Assembly: GCA_030770425.1 (NCBI GenBank)
Contig: JASJFT010000032.1
Location: 186,001-250,000, forward strand
Length of the DNA stretch: 64,000 nucleotides
DNA from: Darksidea phi
Taxonomy: Eukaryota; Ascomycota; Dothideomycetes; Pleosporales; Lentitheciaceae
Direction: 5' to 3'
Shown in pieces: positions 9,259-21,956 of the stretch (positions are counted from its first letter, which is position 1; each line of letters begins with the position of its first letter). The notes beneath the pieces are model-generated. The model did not search any database. It had not been told where the DNA came from and saw only the letters and a list, made by a program, of their open reading frames with translations. Both the position numbers and the translations under genes were made by a program.

Positions 9259-10884
9259 TTCTGAACAGACCGGATCAAGTGTGGCAGTCTAGGTGAGGGC
9301 TAACCTAATGGTCGCGTGATCAGGAGGGCCGTTGTCAGGTCGAAGTAAAGGAGATTGAGGCAACTGATTGGCTGGGAAGGGCCGGCGGCGCCACGTGAGC
9401 TGCTTAGGTAAATACCCTCTAGCGTGGGTGTCCAAGTCGGAGTAAAGGAGAATTTGGCGTAGATGGGATGGTTTGGGGGTCTGGGAGGGCCGAAGGGTAT
9501 GGGTGGTGGGCGAAGATGGGGTGACGGCTCGATGACGGCTCGACATGCCAAAGCCCGAGCGACAGCTAGCAGTACGATGAACGCCTCGTGAAGTCTGTAA
9601 CACCATCTCTAGCCAACACCATCGAGCCTCCAGACGTTGCTTCGCGAGAGCGGCGGGCATCCTCTGATGGTGACCACTTGTCCAAGGTTGAGGCTGACCT
9701 GACGGCCGCGAGGGCTCTCACAATATCGCTAGTATATATCGCGATCTTCCCTCAGTTCGAGCCTTCCGCCATTGAGGGCATCAGTTGACACTCAACAGCG
9801 CTGGAGACATGCTGGACCTTGAGAGCGGGTTGGGGCGAACGTCAGCAGGTGGTTGTACCCTCATTCTTATTCCAGCGACTCCGGACCCTCTTCATGTCAA
9901 AGGACGCGGCCACCACCTGCTTCTAACTTTCCAAAACCTAACTCTAGCGACTCAGCCGCCGAAATACTATGAACCACATCCATGATGGTAAGGGAAAGCC
10001 TTCGCCCTAGGTGACACGGCCTCTGCAACACTTACAATATCCACGACGAGCAGTAAGCGGACCGCGCACGTAAACGGACAATACATCTCTTCACGTAAGA
10101 TTGAATCAAGATCGGGGCGGCAAACATATGCAGCGAGAGGCACAGAAAACCCTGGGGAACGGGGCAAGCACTGTGGCGGGCAGGCAAGTATGCATCTTCA
10201 GCAAGTGAGCGTTGAGGCCGGTACTCGGCATACATGTGTCGCACCGCCGATCAGTCTCAGTCAAGCCCTACCTCACTCCAGAAGTAGGAGATGGTGGCCC
10301 GATTTCCATCACCCTACTGCGAGCCATCACCTCTCCTCCCTCCCCTTCGGCCCCGAGTCCACACCGTCCCTCCTCCGACTCGAACCCCACTACAGCGCAG
10401 AGCATATCACAAGGCACAGTCCCCCCACACATTTGACTTGGCACATATTGCTCGTAGACGTAATCTCGGAAAATAATCCGGTCGCGGCTAGCCGCATGGC
10501 ATTCGCACCTGACGAGCCGGGGAATGCCAGCGTAGTCATTATCCTCGGCTTTTGATTGGCAATATGCGTCGGCATCGAGTAACTCGGCTCTGCGTAGAAG
10601 AGCCGGGTATGAATAAGCCGTCGGAAGGTGCACTGGAATCGTACGATCGATAAGCTTGGGATCTGTGGTGCAATGAGGTGTGGAGTGGGGGAGTGGTGGG
10701 GCTAAAGCAAGAGACGGAAACGGAAAGAGATCGCAGGAGGGGACGCTTGGTATGGCGTTAGACGCGATGAGGTGGTAATGGTATTAGATTGATGAAGGAC
10801 TACTAAGGAACACGCTATGCATTATGTGTATGTGACCAAAGTACTATAATAGGAAAGCGGGAAAGAAAGGCCGTTGGCGGGTGA
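9259..10884. other. Intergenic, no supported gene
   Basis: Only short frames without motifs on both strands. The right end is the 3' flank of the CoA-transferase gene. Confidence 0.45.
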
Positions 10885-12662
10885 TCAAGCCTTTAGCATG
10901 TCGTCGTCCACTTCCCAATCCTGCCACGTTGGTTTGTCGAATCCATTCGGTCTTGAGCTTCTCAGGAAACCATTCCAGGTGCCTTCTACACTCACGACTG
11001 GCTTTATTGTTCGGATACTAGCGTTGAAGCCTCGGCTGAAGCACTCCTGCATGTGGCGCTCGTCAAACAATTCAGGATGGACTCTTCGCATCGTTTTCAA
11101 CGCGCGCTGTCCAACTTCGTCGACCGAGTCGTTATGCCTCAGCTCAAAGAAGTCGTTGTCGTGCTGCCGTCTTAGTCGGGCCATCATCGTGCTATCGTAC
11201 AGTCCGAGCTGAAGCAGATAGATGTCGTATTGGCAGAGCGATGTCGTTCCAAGGTAGCTTCCTCCATGTTTTGCTCTCTTGTATAAACCAGTCAATGCTG
11301 CAATCGTCCCCATGCAACCAGTTCCATAGTCGCTCATAGGAAAGGGCGGCACGACAGGCTCCTCAAGACCCATAGAAAGACCCTGTGCCCAGGCGACACC
11401 AGTCGCACAATCTGCAATCTGCTGCCAACCTGGCCGACAAGACCAGGGCCCCACATGACCAAAACAGTTCTCAGCGATATATACCATGCCACGTTGGCGA
11501 TGCTTAGTAAGTTGGAGGATTTGGCGAGGCCCGTATCCGAGCCGGGTCAAACTTCCAGGTCGGTAGCCGTCGAGAACGACATCTGTCGAGTGCAACAGCT
11601 CTTCAAAAGTCTTTCGATCGTTTGCGTTGCGGAGGTCCAGGTCGGTGGCATGCTTGCCCAAGTTTCCATCAACTTGGAAAAAGGGCACATCGGATAGGTT
11701 TGGGGATGTAACCTTGATGACGTCTGCGCCGTATTCGGCCAAGCCACGTCCAATTGCAGGGCCTGCAATTACTCTGCATAGCTCGAGGACACGGATTCCC
11801 GACAGGATCTGAGGTTTCGGTGCGCGTGATGGTTTGGACGGAAACGGGATCGGCGGCGTCTCCGTCTCTAAAGTTTCGACTTTCCAAGGTGGTTGTTGGA
11901 TCAACTCTTGCCCGTGCTGCGTGTTTTGGAAGTCTTCCCACTTCAGGCAGATGACACCAGCTTGCTTAATCTTCCAGTTCATCTCTTCGAGCTGATCGGC
12001 AGTGTATTGTTTGACATGGTCTTCAATGACTTTGATGCACTCATGATAGTCGGTGAGATCCGGTCGATGTCCTTCAAGCCCAACCATGTTCAGCGCTTTG
12101 GTGGCTTCTAGCGAGCCGTGCAAGTGGAAGTACTCTTCATGGTTCTTTGTCTGGTACAAATTCGCGGATAATCTGCGGTATAGAATAGACTGTGCCTGCA
12201 ACAAATCGGTATCTGGGTTGCAGTCAGTGGCTTGCTTAGACATGATCGGAGTGGACCACCTTTCAGTAGCTTCTTCACCTTCGGATGCGCCTTGTTCATT
12301 CCGCCGACCGTGGCAAGGTACGTCGAGAAGAGAAACGCCGAAGCCCGCTCGAGATCGACATTGATCTTTCGTACCCGAGATTCGTCCACCAGGTCTGCTA
12401 TGGAGGCTGCCACTCCGGCCTCGACGGCCTTGAGAGCGGATATGGCTTCCGTCTGCTTCAGTGGGCTGGGAAAGTACGGGCTTCCGGTATTGGCAGTCGA
12501 GAAGTCGACGCGGTCGATGTGTGACAGACACTCTTTGGGAAGCTGAGCTCCAGCCCGCTCCAGGAGATGCTCCAAAGCCGCTCGAGTGCCACCGAGCAGT
12601 GTGTACTTGGGAGACGTCGTTTCATTTGAATCGCCGTCACCGGCTCCCAGAAAAGGTGTCAT
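10885..12662 (-). CDS. CoA-transferase family III (CaiB/BaiF-type) protein
   Basis: Two exons, 12662-12260 and 12212-10885, encode 576 aa; the 47-bp intron joins KKLLK to DTDLLQAQ and has a CTGAC branch site. The C-terminal part matches formyl-CoA:oxalate CoA-transferases and related enzymes: SGIRVLELCRVIAGPAIGRG, LAEYGADVIKVTSP, DLDLRN, DVVLDGYRPGSLTRLGYGP and the SDYGTGCMG segment. These enzymes move CoA between carboxylic acids or racemise acyl-CoAs. The N-terminal ~200 aa resemble the extra half seen in fungal members. It is transcribed away from the Zn2Cys6 regulator, with 676 bp between the start codons, so the two may share a promoter and the enzyme may be controlled by that regulator. 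The substrate is unknown. Confidence 0.9.
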
Positions 12663-13338
12663 TGTGGGGAGTGTCCGCTTGGATCAGAAGCAGATACAGA
12701 TGAAGACGAGATTAAAGGCATAGTACCTGGGCACGAGGGCCGCGGAGGCATATAGAAGTGCGGACAGCCGTTGAGAGCGTGCCGCTTAACCCGCCTAAGC
12801 CGCATCTTCAACGTGGGGTCTGTCTGGTCGAGGCTATAGTAGGCCATGTTTAATGCCTGCCCTGCAGCACGGATGCAACCAAACGGACGCAAACAGAGCA
12901 AGGCTGGCCATGGTGGGTGAAGAGGTGGGATGGGGGTTACAGAGCGAACCGGGGCGATGAGGGGTCGCCTTCCGATCGCCGAAGCCGCCGCTGTGTGCAC
13001 GTGCATGCCCGCAGGTGTGCTGAACGGCCTCCTCACGCGTCACCGATTCGAGGGGAAGACCAACCACCATGCTTTGGAGTCATCACGGTGACCTGAGACG
13101 CTGCTAATCTGCTACTCTGCTATTTGCTATTCCCCCGCCCATCGCCAGCGTCGTCAGGATACGGTCATGGGCCCCCGCATGCATTGATGGCGCCTCCCTG
13201 CCCGCGAGCTTATCCCTCATCCGACACCCACCCTGGCCGTCTCCATCCGGATCCGACGCGCTCGGAAGTGCAATTTCCAGCCCTTTGAGCACCACACCAC
13301 GCTCGCCTAGCTTTGTGTCGCCAACTGCGAGAGGCGGC
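12663..13338. promoter_or_regulatory. Shared divergent promoter region
   Basis: This 676-bp stretch separates the divergent start codons of the CoA-transferase and the Zn2Cys6 regulator. No gene is supported. Binding sites (CGG half-sites are frequent in such regions) cannot be assigned with confidence. Confidence 0.45.
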
Positions 13339-16237
13339 ATGAGGCCCAAGGTGCCGCCAGGTAGTCGCTCCGCCTGCCGCAGATCCTGCGTGTTGCGCAA
13401 AACATCTAACGCTGTGTCGGCTACCCAGACCAACGCCAACGTACGGCGCGAGCGTGCGAGTCCTGCAAGCGACGGAAGCAGAAGGCGAGTGTCCATCTTC
13501 CATATTACTTCATCAATTCGGGATTAGCCACTGGCACACGCTGCTCTCGCCAAGCACGCGCCCGTGTCTGTGGGTCTGATACAGCACTCAGTTTGCTTCA
13601 TCGAGCCCTTGGCGTGCGTGTTGAGCAAGCGAACTGACAGCCAACAAGTGCAATGGATTGTGCCCGTGCAACACATGCGAAAAGGTAGCCATCTTTCCTC
13701 CATGTACCTCGTCCTCGTTGACCTGGATTAGCGCAAATTTACGTGCATCTATTCCGAGCGCGGTCTCGATTCCCCCCCCGATGCTAGCAGACCGATCAAG
13801 AAGCAAGACAACTCAGCATCGGGCACTCCGACGAACGACCTTCAAACTCACTCGCCGCTGGCTCAACCTCCTGATGCACCGCGTGCACAGAAGCGCCCGT
13901 GCCATGGCCTGCAGGAGCCAACGTCCAATCCGATGGATATGAAGCATAAAGACCCTCCTTTCAAAGTCCCCGATGGAAGGCCCACTATTGAAGCTGCCGG
14001 CTCGCTCCAACGACTCGCAACCGGTCAACCTGTTGATGAGCCGCCGTCGCTCATCTCACGCAGTTCGACTGTTGTGAGCGGTCCGGACGAAGAAGCGGTT
14101 GTTTACCCACAGAGCAGAATGTTGCAGGATCCCACTGGCAGGCTACGTTGGTCTATCTCACGCTATTTCCCAATGCTCCCGCTGACCAATCGCAGTTTAT
14201 GTTGGTGATTCGGCGACGCTATCCTTCCTCCAGCTTCTTCGATTGATGGTAGAGAACGCTGCTGGTTCGTCACCCTTTACCACCGATCCCCGGCGACATA
14301 AGATTGTCGAAGGCCAACTGTCGCTCCCGCCTGGTGCCCGGCACACGCACGTGCTACCAGATCAAAGAACGGCTCGCGTTCTTGTGGACGCGTTCTTCAT
14401 CAATACGCACGGTCTTTTGCACATCTTCGAATGTCACAAGTTCGTATACGAGTTGGAAACATGTTATGCAGATCCTTTGTCCACGGATCCCTCGTGGCTG
14501 TGTTTACTGAATTTAGTCTTCGCGATCGGTTTGACCATGGCTACTCCACCCTCCGGAAGTGCAGAGGCGCTCATAATTAACAAGCTTAGAAGCGAACATC
14601 TTGATCGAGCTGAGGTCTTCTACCTCAACGCCAAACACCTCAATGACCCTATGCACGGTTTGGAAGACCAAGACTTTTGGTCTGTGCAAGCACTGCTTCT
14701 CATGTCCGTCTACATGTTGGCCAAGTCGAAGCGCAACACCGCCTTTGCCCTTGTCGGCATGGCGGCTCGCTCTGCGCAGGCTCTAGGTCTTCATAGGGAG
14801 GAGACCATGGTTATGTTCGACCCAGAAGAGCAGCAGGCGCGTAAGAACCTATGGCGCTCACTATTCGTCATCGATCGTCTTCTTTCATGTTCCCTAGGCC
14901 GGCCCACTGCCATCTCCGACTCTGACTGCTCTGGGGACACCCTTCATCCCGCGGAACCGTCATCTGATTCGGGCTTCGCCCAGAATGGCAATACGAGTCC
15001 CAATTTCAATGAGACCGGTGCTTGTGCTCTCGAAGCAGCTGTGAGGAGCTGCTCTGTTATCGGTCAAATCCTCCAAAAAATCTATCAGCAACGAAAAGTC
15101 AGCACTCGGCTTGCCCAAGAGGTTGCAGATACCAGTAAATCTTGGCCGCGTGCCCTACCAAGTTTTCTCCACTGGCGCCAGGCCTCGACCGCTACGGCTA
15201 GCCAGGGCGTCGCCATACTCCATGTTAACCTCTTCTACTGCCACTCCATCATCCTACTCACGCGGCCTTTCTTCTTATATATCCTCAACATGGAGACTCA
15301 ACGCCAGGCCAGTCAAGCGTCAAGCGGAAGCCGAGCGCCTAGGCCGTATCTGCGGATGGAGAAGTTCAGTGAGGCTTGCGTTATTGCTTCGACACACACA
15401 ATTCTCCTTGTGCAGAATACCTTTGATGCTGGATACCTCTCGCGTCGGAATCCAGCAGTCATATACTTTCTCTTTGCCGCAGCTCTCGTCGTTCTGGCAA
15501 ACGAGTTTGCAAGCCTGTACAGAATCGACGCGCCCGATACATGCATTGCCAACTCCATCAGCATTATGAGCTACTGCGCAGAAAGCGATCAACAAGCCAG
15601 TCGTCTAGTATATATCCTGAGTTCTTTCCGAGACGTCGTCGCGCAGCAGAGGATTCGAATCAAACAGAATCCGTCGGACAATCTCAAGCTTCCGAGCATA
15701 TGCTCCCAGCTATATGGAGCGCCAGGAGGAAACATGAGCGCAATGCCGGGATCCGACCCCAGCAACTTGGCGCCACGTCTCCATCAGGTCCCGGTTCACA
15801 TATATCCTGGGATGCAAACGGCTCCTCTCAATGAGCCCGCATCCTCGTTCCAGCCGCCGACCCAACCTCACACCCCCGCTCCCCAAGATCTGTCCGTGCA
15901 CCTCACGCCAATCCATAACCCCCAAACGACGGTGTCTAGTACAGCTCCATATTCTATGGAAGCTTCCTCTAAGCCCCCTAGCTTATGCAATGTGCTCGAT
16001 CTATCGGGCCTCGACGCAACGCGGGTGCCAAGCCTGTACTCTGAAGAGAGCGTTGCTGATGAGCAGATCGACTTCGATGCGCTGTGGGCGTGGCCAAGCA
16101 ACACCCCTGCGCTCGGGTCCCCAAGGATGCAAGGAGATGGTGGCCTGAATAACGGGTGGACGGGGAGAGGGCAGGGTATGGGCGATAGTGCCGTCCCAAT
16201 GTTTGGGGTCATCAGGAACGAGGGTGTGGAAGGCTAA
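13339..16237 (+). CDS. Zn(II)2Cys6 transcription factor with fungal_trans domain
   Basis: Proposed exons are 13339-13360, 13429-13484, 13649-13684, 13801-14146 and 14196-16237, together 833 aa in one frame. The N terminus forms a canonical binuclear zinc cluster split by an intron: CESCKRRKQK then CNGLCPCNTC, with the exact C-x2-C-x6-C spacing only if the second intron is taken as GC-AG (13485-13648). After the last intron comes YVGDSATLSFLQLL, the usual start of the middle homology region, then the fungal-specific regulatory domain with NLVFAIGLTM, GMAARSAQALGLHRE and RKNLWRSLFVIDRLLSCSLGRP. The last 170 aa are Pro/Ser-rich and probably an activation domain. It is a nuclear regulator; its position between a divergent CoA-transferase and an MFS transporter suggests these as targets. 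The tiny first exon and the acceptor at 13800 are the least certain parts. Confidence 0.9.
13485..13648 (+). other. GC-AG intron inside the zinc-cluster codons
   Basis: The exon ends in AAG followed by GCGAGT; the acceptor is CAACAAG before TGC. Only this join gives the canonical six-residue spacing between the second and third cysteines. A CTGAC branch site lies about 13 bp before the acceptor. Confidence 0.65.
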
Positions 16238-17338
16238 TTGGGGGCCCGCGTTTGATATATGTATTCAGTTAGTCATGTTTGGGATCGATATGCTAAGTTA
16301 TGGAATGGTGGATGGCTCTGTATGCTACAATGGTGTGTATACATATGGTGCATAGGTCCCACTGGCACGCTACAGTTTCTAGAAGATATGAGTGCCTCAC
16401 GGGCGATGATCACACACACATCGCCCGTGAGGCACTCATATCTTCTAGAAACTGTAGCGTGCCAGTGGGGCCTAATACTAGCTATGCTCAGATTTTTAAG
16501 CTTAAGTGATTTGCTCTTCAATCCTTAAGCTAGTCTTGCATGCTGATATTCCACCTTCCAACCCATATCAGATCATGCCGCTTTGCTTCACATACTTGCA
16601 GGCCTTCCGACGGCAATTATCACTTGCTTTCGCAAAAGCATATCGCTCCCAACTCGTCGGCTTTCGCAAACGGACCGCATCCTCCGCAGAACTCGAATCA
16701 GTGGGACGCATGATCTGAGCAAGCGTTGTTACCCCAGGTGTTGCTCTTTCCGCTTTGGACACGGTCCGTGGCGAAAGAGGCTAGCGCCGCCTTTGTAGTT
16801 TGGACCACCGGAGAAATCCGCCTACAATCAAGACATGAATGCGGGACATACGTCTTGAAAGTGGGGTCCCGGAGAAGATCTTTCGGTGTTTTGCATGACT
16901 TTTAAGGAGACCGGCTTGAGCGTACTGAAAATGGGAGAGAAGAGATGGGAATCTTGAGGGACTGCGACAGACGTTACCCTGTTACTACCTACACAGAATT
17001 TCTACCGGGCTTCTCAGCATACTCTGTGGGTGCATCCTATACGATGCCCAGACGGTAGAATCCCGGTCAGCGCATGCAGCATTTGTGGAAAAACTCTCAT
17101 CAACCACACGAGCGACGCCGACGCACCCTTCAAACCGCTCCCGCCAAGCCCTGGCAGGCGTCAAGGCAGGCTTGAAAGACGGCTCGCGGGATGGCTCGCT
17201 ACGAGCTGTTCCAGTTTTTAGGTACATATGTAAGACGTCGTTGGCTCTATGTGCTCTGGTCTGCCGGTGGAAGAACCTCGGGGCCCGCCTTCTACGCGAC
17301 GTTAACGAACGGGCGATACACAACCCTCGATCCGCATC
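16238..17338. other. Intergenic region with a long hairpin, no gene
   Basis: The region follows the regulator stop codon and precedes the MFS transporter. Apart from the palindrome at 16353-16474, nothing beyond short random frames is seen. The last few hundred bases presumably hold the transporter promoter. Confidence 0.5.
16353..16474. repeat. 56-bp-arm inverted repeat, 10-nt loop
   Basis: Arms 16353-16408 and 16419-16472/4 are complementary over 56 bp with a single G-T type mismatch (16357 against 16470), around the loop ATCACACACA. The outermost bases are TA on each side. It lies about 115 bp after the regulator stop codon, thus within its likely 3' untranslated region. If transcribed it would give a hairpin long enough for Dicer; it may also be a fold-back or MITE-type insertion. 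Confidence 0.95.
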
Positions 17339-19124
17339 ATGGCCCCAGCAGGTGAAGAACTGGAAGGCATCGTGCAGCAGCTGATTAAAAATGATCATGT
17401 CAAATGGTGGAACAAACCCAATCTACGCAGTCTCTATCTCTTTCTCGTCCCCTTTTGCCTCTTCATCGAGTCGACATCTGGCTTTGACTCGTCTATGATG
17501 AACGGTATGCAAGCGCTGAAGTACTGGAAAGAGTACTTTGGCTACCCCAAAGGAGGACAGTTGGGCTTGCTCGTCGCGTGCTATAACCTCGGGGCTATCA
17601 CGTCGATTCCGTTTGTGTCGATTGTATCGGATCATGTGGGCAGGAGATGGAGCATAATCTTTGGCTCTACAATTATGATAATCGGCTCGATTATGCAGGG
17701 GTTGTCTCAGAACTGTAAGTGCTCTCCGTCAAGGACCGAGCGAGACTAGGATAACTGAGGATGGACACGAAATGCAGTGGCCATGTTCGTCTTCGCGCGC
17801 ATCTTCCTCGGCCACGGCATCGTCTACGCCATCATCGCCGGCGCCGCTCTCCTCGGCGAACTCGGTCACCCAAAGGAACGCGCCTTCCTCGGTTCCATGT
17901 TCAATGCTTTCTTCGGCGTCGGTGCCGTCCTCGGCGCTGGAATCGTCGTCCGCACCATCACCATCCCTAACGACTGGTCCTGGCGCCTTCCCAGCATGTT
18001 GCAAGCCCTCCCCTCCCTCATCCAAGTCACCTTCGCCTTCACCGTCCCCGAAAGCCCGCGCTGGCTCGTGTCAAAAGACCGCTCGGAAGAAGCCCTCGCC
18101 ATACTAGTCAAGTATCACGCCGAAGGCGACGCCTCACAGGAACTACCGCACGTCGAGCTCGCGGAAATCCAGAAAGCGCTCGAGATAGAAAATGAGTCGC
18201 GAAGACGCGGATGGGTCGAGTTGTTCCAAACACAAGGCATGCGACGACGCTCACTCGTCGCAGCCGCCTTAGGCCTCTTCGTCCAGTTCTCGGGGAACAA
18301 TCTGATCAGCCAGTACCTCGTTCCCATCCTGACTAAGATCGGACTGACGGACTCGCGCATGCAGGTCCGATATAACGTCGGCAGGGAGGCGTGGGGCTTC
18401 CTCATCAGTCTGGTCATGGCGTCCGTTACACCTCGATTTCCGCGCCGGCGCATGTACCTCCTTTGCGCTACTTGTCTTGTTTGCATCTACACGGCGTGGA
18501 CGATAGCCCAAGCGCGGAATCGCATCACAGGATCCAAGGAATCTGGCTATGCCGTGTTGGTGTTCATCTTCTTATACAGTCCTGCGTATTGCATTGCGTA
18601 TAACGCGCTTACGTACGTGTACATGGTGGAGATTTTCCCGTACTATGTGCGGACCAAGGGGTTGAGCTGGTTCCAGCTTTTTGGGAGGGGCGCGGTTATG
18701 TTTGGTGGGTTTTGAATATGGACATGTTGGACTGGTATAGCTGACCAGATGCAGGCAGTTTCGTCAATCCAATCGGCCTGGAGAATGCAGATTGGAAGTA
18801 CTTACTCGTCTACGTCTGTTGGCTGGTCTTCGAAGTAAACTTCCCTCTCCCTCCCTCATTGCTCACAGCTCAACTAACCCTATAATCAGGTCGTGTTCAT
18901 CTACTTCTTCTTCCCCGAAACGTTCGGCAAGACGCTGGAAGAACTCGCCTTCCGTACGCACCCCCTTGCCCCTTCCACTCTCCCCGTCGAATATGGTATT
19001 CTAACTAGACTTAGTGTTCGAGGACGAGCAGGAGAAGCAGCAGCAACTCGCGGCTTCTGCGCAGAAGATTTTGGGTGATCCCACGATTGCAGAGGTGCAT
19101 GAGGTGGGGGATAAGAAGGCTTGA
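17339..19124 (+). CDS. MFS sugar/lactose-permease-type transporter
   Basis: Exons 17339-17714, 17778-18704, 18755-18834, 18890-18953 and 19015-19124 give 518 aa. Sugar-porter family marks are GFDSSMMNGMQ in helix 1, SDHVGRRWSI (the loop 2-3 D-x3-GRR), VPESPRWL before the central loop, the QFSGNNLISQYL helix 7 signature, and PETFGKTLEEL after helix 12. About twelve membrane spans are evident. It probably imports a mono- or disaccharide by proton symport at the plasma membrane; the closest known fungal type is the lactose permease/hexose transporter group. It lies downstream of the Zn2Cys6 regulator on the same strand, which makes it a likely target. Four of the five exon joins follow GT-AG and every phase matches. 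Confidence 0.92.
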
Positions 19125-19791
19125 TCGTGCGGGTTTTGGACGGGATCGATGGGAGTGGGAGTTGGACGTTGGTCGTCTTTGGGAGAAGGTGGCATTTTAG
19201 GTCGAGCAGATCATAGGAAGGGAGGAATCTATCATCGTTGCGTGGAAGGGTGAGCTCGTCAAACACAACTCATAACGCTCCCGCTGGACCCAACCCACTC
19301 TACGAAAATTGATGACTTTCAGTCCGCACAAAACAGCAATCCCAACACACAGAAGACCATCTAAGCCTCAAGCGCAAACACTCAAATCGCCACAAGAGCA
19401 AAAGCCCAACGCAGTACAAAAATTCTCAAGAAAAGCCAAAGGTCATGTATTACGCCCGTCCAAAGGGTACGTCCCTCAACCAGAGTCTACATATAGTCCA
19501 AGCAAATGATAAGAGAAATGGACGCCCGCAATGATGATGATCAAGATCAACAAAGTCGATGTCATGCCCAAGCCATGAATGCAGTGTGTCGCTCAAACCC
19601 AAGGCAGTCTACATGTCTTCCTGCGAGCTCCATATGCGCTCGCGCAATAATCCCTGTACCCAACGCCGTACATCATAAAGACAGGCTTTCAAAAGCGGAG
19701 CGGAGACACGAAGGAGGTAAGTCGAGATCCCAGGGCGTTCTTGGTAAGGGTGGGCCGGGAGAAGTACTTTCGAGCAAACATTGCATGTCGC
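19125..19791. other. Convergent 3' flanks of the MFS transporter and the DnaJ gene
   Basis: The two genes converge here. I see no further gene; the stretch presumably holds both 3' untranslated regions and terminators. Confidence 0.5.
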
Positions 19792-21956
19792 TCAGAAGGG
19801 GAAGCCTCCTGGGTATTGTTGCCCTCGTCGACCGCCGCCTCCGTGCATGCCTCCCATACCGCCGAAAGGGCTCCCGCCACCAGTCTGGAAGCTGAATCCG
19901 CCTCCACGACTGCCGCCGCCCATTCCACCCATGCCACCTCCACCGCCAAACATACTGAAGACTGCGAAGATGTCAGCATAGCACATACTCTAAAGCTGGG
20001 AGATGACTTACGAATCTCAGGATCGATGCCAGCCGCGCCGCCCATGCCACCCGGGAAGCCACCGCCACCTCCTCCAAACATCTCAGAGGGGTCAATGAGA
20101 TCTTCCCCGGAATCGTACCGACTGCGCTTCTGGGAATCGCTCAGTGTCTCATGAGCCTCCTGGATCTCCTTGAATCTCTCGGCAGCGGCGTCGTCTCCGG
20201 GGTTCTTGTCAGGGTGATGTACAATGGCGAGCTTGCGGTACGCCTTCTTGATCTCTGCCTCCGAGGCATCCTTCTCGATGCCGAGGATGTTGTAGTAGTC
20301 CTTCCGCTTACTCTTCTTCAGCTCCAGCTCGGCGTTGCGGATGTCCTTGGCAATGCCTGGCTCTGCGGGGTTGGCTTCCTGGATCGCTTTGTATTCTCTT
20401 ACCGCTTCCTCCCAGTTGCCCCCTTCGCCCAAGGCCTTTGCTCGCGTCTTTCTAGCTTTGGTGTACCCGGGGTCCAGCTCAAGCGCCTTGTCGCAGTCGG
20501 CGATCGCTTCTGTCCACTTCTTTATCCGGGTGTAGCAGAGGGCGCGGTTCTGTAGAATCTTCGAGTTTGTGCTCTTGTTGGCTGCATCCACTTCTAGCGC
20601 TTGCGTATAAGTTTTGATGGCCTCCTGGAAGCGCCCAGACTTGAACGCCGCATTGCCCTCATTTTTCAACCGGTCGAGGTTCCGCACCATCCTCATGTAC
20701 TCGATGGCCTCCCTGAAGTCTGGATCGCAGGTGACCGCCTGCCTGAAGTGTGTGATGGCCTTTTCATTCTCGCCCTGGGCATACAGCGCACGGCCCCGCA
20801 AAACCAATGCATCTGGGTCCTGATTGTTGTTACGCAGCAGGCTCATCGCAACGTTCTGCGCCTCGCCAATTGCATTGGGGTTGCCCATCCGTAAGTGTGC
20901 TTCTCCCCGCATCAGCGTCCATTTACGCGGCTTCTCGGCGCCCACGCCCAGGTTCCGCTCTGCCTCGTTCAGTGCGTAGATGATCATAGACCCAGATCCG
21001 CCGCTCTGCAGCGTTTCCTCGGCCTGTCGCAGGTGCCGCTGCATGTTAAGCGCGGGCTGCATGTCTTTGGCGGAAGCATTGATGGACCTGTACGCTGCGA
21101 GGGCCTCGTCTGGACGTCCAAGGCTGGTGTACAGTCTCGCCATGCGCATTACGATCTTCATATTGCCCGGGTCCCGCTCGTCGGCCATCTTGCAGTCCTC
21201 CAGTGCCTCGATGAAGCGGTTCGCGGACATGAGGGCGGCGGCGCGGTTCGAGTAGTAGGTGGCATTGCTGGGGTCAGCCTCGATCGCTGCACATGATTAG
21301 CCGGATGTTACATTGTGCCAGGCAGCACACGACTCGAGTGTACAGAGGCACCCACCTTTCGAGTACTCCTTGATCGCGGCGGGGTAGTCTTTGATCTTGA
21401 AGAACTTGTTCCCGGCGGCCTTGTATTCCTCGGCATCTATGGTGGGGGGCTGTGCGGGCGGCGATGCGTCCTCTGGCGTGGCAGCGTAGTTTGCCGACTG
21501 CGGCGGCGGGCTGGTGGTGTATCGATGCGGCGGAGGCGCTGGTCGTGCCTCGTCGCCGTTGACGCCGTTTGGCTTGGGAGTGTGGGCTGCCGGGCTCGAG
21601 GGCGGCGGCGAGGCGGTGACTTCCCTGTCAATGTCCATGGGCTGCGGCGTCGGCTGGTCGGCCATGGCAGACATGGCTGACGAAGAGAGCCGTCGCAGCT
21701 CGTCGGGCGGGAGGTTGAGCGGGTGCGAGTCGCGGTCGTACTTGGACGAGCGCTTCGACGGGTGCGGAGCGGAGCGGCGGTCGCGGTCGCGATCCTTGAC
21801 GCGGGCGTGCGACTTTTTGTCCGGAGATTTCTTGTCGGGCGACGAGGGAGGGGTGCCTGGACTACTCTTCTGGGCTTGGGCGCTGGGGTCAAGCCTGGGG
21901 GGGTCGGGGTGCTTTGACTTTTTGGAGGTTTTGTGGAAGAGGGAGGGAAGAACCAT
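19792..21956 (-). CDS. TPR-DnaJ co-chaperone (DNAJC7/Tpr2-like)
   Basis: Exons 21956-21356, 21286-20012 and 19961-19792 encode 681 aa. The first ~170 aa are basic, then Pro/Ser-rich and probably disordered. From about residue 180 there are several TPR motifs ([59 protein letters not shown]). A J domain follows, [20 protein letters not shown] with the HPD tripeptide in [11 protein letters not shown]. The C terminus is Gly/Phe-rich ([10 protein letters not shown] repeats). TPRs bind Hsp90/Hsp70 tails and the J domain stimulates Hsp70 ATPase, so it likely hands clients between chaperones in the cytosol. The start chosen is the first ATG in frame with a full protein; an upstream extension has no support. 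Confidence 0.93.
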
